Of a stretch of 64,000 nt of DNA, positions 62,244 to 64,000 are shown piece by piece. The DNA is from Pseudomonas cedrina subsp. cedrina (GTDB lineage Bacteria > Pseudomonadota > Gammaproteobacteria > Pseudomonadales > Pseudomonadaceae), in the NCBI RefSeq assembly GCF_001983175.1, contig NZ_MNPW01000001.1, positions 310,001 through 374,000 on the forward strand, read 5' to 3'. The notes beneath the pieces are model-generated. The model was not told the origin of the DNA and did no database searches. It worked only from the letters and a program-made list of their open reading frames with translations. Each line of letters begins with the position of its first letter. The first letter of the stretch is position 1. A program made the translations under genes and the position numbers.

Positions 62244-62699
62244 ATGGCATTTCGCCCCCTGACAGCCCGCGCGCCCAGCGTGTTGCTTCGCGATGCCAAG
62301 CCGCTCAAAGCCATCTTTGGCCATGCGCAACGCTTGGGCCATCTGCAACGCCTGCTCGAAAGCCAACTGCAGCCTGCCGCGCGAGAACACTGCCGCGTGG
62401 CGTCCTGGCGTGAAGGCAACCTGCTGCTGATTGTCACGGACGGCCATTGGGCAACGCGTTTGCGCTATCAGCAAAAACGCCTGCAACGTCAATTGATGGC
62501 CTTTGATGAATTCGCCGGTTTGACGCGCATCCAGTTCAAGGTGCAACCGCCCACCACCCTGCCTGGGGTGGTGGAGCATACCCATGATCTGTCGGTGAAT
62601 GCGGCCGAAACCATTCAGGCAACGGCCGAGGGCATCAGCAACCCAGGCTTGCGCGCGGCGCTTGAACGGCTGGCGGCCCACGCCAGGCCCAAGTCCTGA
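62244..62699 (+). CDS. DciA-like (DUF721) protein
   Basis: 151 aa. A DUF721 domain with WREGNLLLIVTDGHWATRLRYQQKRLQRQL; family members (DciA) help load the replicative helicase DnaB in bacteria without DnaC. GAAGG precedes the ATG. Next to secA as in other Pseudomonas. The C-terminal third is variable. Confidence 0.87.
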   Translation: MAFRPLTARAPSVLLRDAKPLKAIFGHAQRLGHLQRLLESQLQPAAREHCRVASWREGNLLLIVTDGHWATRLRYQQKRLQRQLMAFDEFAGLTRIQFKVQPPTTLPGVVEHTHDLSVNAAETIQATAEGISNPGLRAALERLAAHARPKS

Positions 62700-62703
62700 T
62701 CGG

Positions 62704-64000
62704 CTACTTACGCTTGCTGCCGCCCAATAACGACCCCAGCAACCCCCGCACCAATTGCCGCCCCATCTGATTGGCGGCTTGCTGCATTGCCGATTTGAGC
62801 GCCTTGCCTGCCGTTGTGCCGAGGAATGCCCCGGCTCTATCGGTGAAGCTCGGCTCGTCGGCGGTTGGCTTGCCTTCCTCGGTCGGCCCCAACTCCTTGC
62901 GTGCCATCAGCACTTCGTAAGCAGATTCACGATCGATCGGTTTGTCGTAACGGCCCTTCAAGGGTGAGCTGGCCATCAGGGCAGCGCGTTCTGCGGCGCT
63001 GAGCGGCCCGATTCGCGATTGTGGCGGTGCGACCAGGACGCGCTGGACCACTTCCGGCGTGCCTTTTTCCTGCAAGGTACCGACCAACGCCTCACCGGTG
63101 CCCAGCTCGGTCAATACCGACAAGGCATCAAACGCCGGGTTTGGCCGAAAACCGTCCGCTACGGCGCGCAGGGATTTCTGTTCTTTGGTGGTGAACGCCC
63201 GCAGGCCATGCTGGATGCGCAGGCCGAGCTGGGCAAGCACGCTGTCCGGCAGGTCGCCTGGCGATTGGGTGACAAAATACACGCCAACGCCTTTGGAACG
63301 AATCAGCCGCACCACCTGCTCCAGTCGCTCCTGCAACGCCTTGGGCGTATCGGCAAACAGCAAATGCGCCTCATCGAAAAACAGCGCCAGCAGGGGTTTG
63401 TCGGCGTCACCGCGCTCGGGCAGTTGCTCAAACAATTCCGCGAGCAGCCACAACAGGAACGTCGCGTACACCTTCGGCGCTTCATGCACCAGGCGGCTGG
63501 CGTCCAGCAGGTGGATGCGCCCACGTCCGTCAGCGTTGGGCTGCAGGATGTCTTCCAACTGCAGGGCCGGCTCGCCAAACAACGCCTCGGCGCCCTGCTG
63601 CTCCAGCACCGCCAGGCGTCGCAACAGAGCCTGGCTGGAACCTGTGGTCATCAGCGCCGCGTCTTCGCCCAGCAGCTGCGGGTGATAGCGCAGATGGTTG
63701 AGCAATGCCTTGAGGTCCTTAAGGTCCAGCAGCAACAGGCCTTCGCGATCCGCCACCTTGAAGGCGGCGTAAAGCGCCGACTGCTGGCTATCGGTGAGCT
63801 CCAACAGGCTGCCCAGCAGCAACGGCCCCATTTCGCTGATGGTGGTGCGCAACGGATGACCGGACTGCCCGTGGATGTCCCACAGCGTGACCGGATAAGC
63901 CTTGGCCGTGTAGTTGAGGAAAGGCATGCCGGCGATCCGCTCCGCGACTTTGCCTTGGGGGTCCGCCGCCGCACCGAGGCCGCACAGGTCGCCCTTGATG
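62704..64000 (-). CDS. DUF853 / HerA-like ATPase (partial, runs off right edge)
   Basis: The last 432 codons of a protein whose start is outside the window. Visible: IKGDLCGLGAAADPQGKV at the edge, LLALFFDEAHLLFADTPKAL (Walker B/DEAH) and VYFVTQSPGDLPDSVLAQLG, typical of DUF853 helicase-like HerA ATPases. The C-terminal Gly/Lys/Arg tail (GLLGSLLGGSKRK) is common in this family. An in-frame Met at 63927 is internal, as coding continues upstream in the same frame to the edge. It converges on the dciA-like gene with 4 bases between. Confidence 0.9.
   Translation of the reverse strand, partial: IKGDLCGLGAAADPQGKVAERIAGMPFLNYTAKAYPVTLWDIHGQSGHPLRTTISEMGPLLLGSLLELTDSQQSALYAAFKVADREGLLLLDLKDLKALLNHLRYHPQLLGEDAALMTTGSSQALLRRLAVLEQQGAEALFGEPALQLEDILQPNADGRGRIHLLDASRLVHEAPKVYATFLLWLLAELFEQLPERGDADKPLLALFFDEAHLLFADTPKALQERLEQVVRLIRSKGVGVYFVTQSPGDLPDSVLAQLGLRIQHGLRAFTTKEQKSLRAVADGFRPNPAFDALSVLTELGTGEALVGTLQEKGTPEVVQRVLVAPPQSRIGPLSAAERAALMASSPLKGRYDKPIDRESAYEVLMARKELGPTEEGKPTADEPSFTDRAGAFLGTTAGKALKSAMQQAANQMGRQLVRGLLGSLLGGSKRK

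Overview
The window reads as chromosome of a fluorescent Pseudomonas of the P. fluorescens group. The reasons are gene order (aspS-yebC-ruvCAB-ybgC-tolQRAB-pal-cpoB-queEC-tRNA-Lys; rnm-yciO-scpAB-rluB; gcsR next to gcvHP-sdaA-gcvT; secA with argJ and a MutT-like gene), high GC with C/G-ending codons, an OprD-family porin, and about fourteen REP/REPIN palindromes built on TGTGGGAGCTGGCTTGCC or TGTAGGAGCGAGCTTGC. There is no prophage, insertion sequence, CRISPR array or rRNA. The only RNA gene seen is tRNA-Lys(TTT).

Layout. 1-1.5 kb: a 45-codon ORF that looks like a small precursor peptide, followed by an M29-like metallopeptidase; this pair is not recognised as a named pathway. 1.7-6.5 kb (minus): rnm, yciO, scpA, scpB, rluB (RNA processing and modification, chromosome condensation). 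6.5-12.2 kb (plus): yciB, yciI, a coiled-coil membrane protein, a CpxRA-like two-component system with a Spy/CpxP-like gene and a CpxR-type box, and a CoA transferase. 12.3-19.3 kb: two divergent arcD antiporter paralogues, then arcA, arcB, arcC and a DUF5064 gene (arginine deiminase ATP generation). 19.5-27.4 kb: the sigma-54 activator gene gcsR, three matching 18-bp sites, a -24/-12 promoter, then gcvH, gcvP, sdaA and gcvT (glycine to serine/pyruvate). The glyA copy found in the P. aeruginosa operon is absent and a REPIN lies in its place.

27.8-34.6 kb: a cold-shock protein, an RDD membrane protein, nadA, an unrecognised 525-aa protein, a RES/Xre-type toxin-antitoxin pair with two related inverted repeats upstream, tRNA-Lys, queC and queE. 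34.6-45.3 kb (minus): the Tol-Pal envelope machine, Holliday-junction enzymes, yebC and aspS. 45.4-56.1 kb: small proteins (FmdB zinc ribbon, ribbon-helix-helix, Dps), a membrane protein fused to a cold-shock domain, slyX, a HIT hydrolase, an OprD porin, MscS, YajQ, a ketopantoate reductase, an orphan histidine kinase and a PduO-type cobalamin adenosyltransferase. 56.1-56.8 kb: a gene-free stretch with REPs and a large, strongly structured repeat including a three-way-junction fold. 56.8-64 kb: a MutT-ThiE-like fusion, argJ, secA, a DciA-like protein and the C-terminal part of a DUF853/HerA-like ATPase that runs off the right edge.

Most of the window is core genome. The parts most likely to repay attention are the precursor/peptidase pair at the left edge, the structured element at 56.2-56.8 kb, the RES/Xre operator region, the palindrome inside a predicted sdaA promoter, the membrane-anchored cold-shock domain, the unknown 525-aa protein and the divergent arcD duplication.
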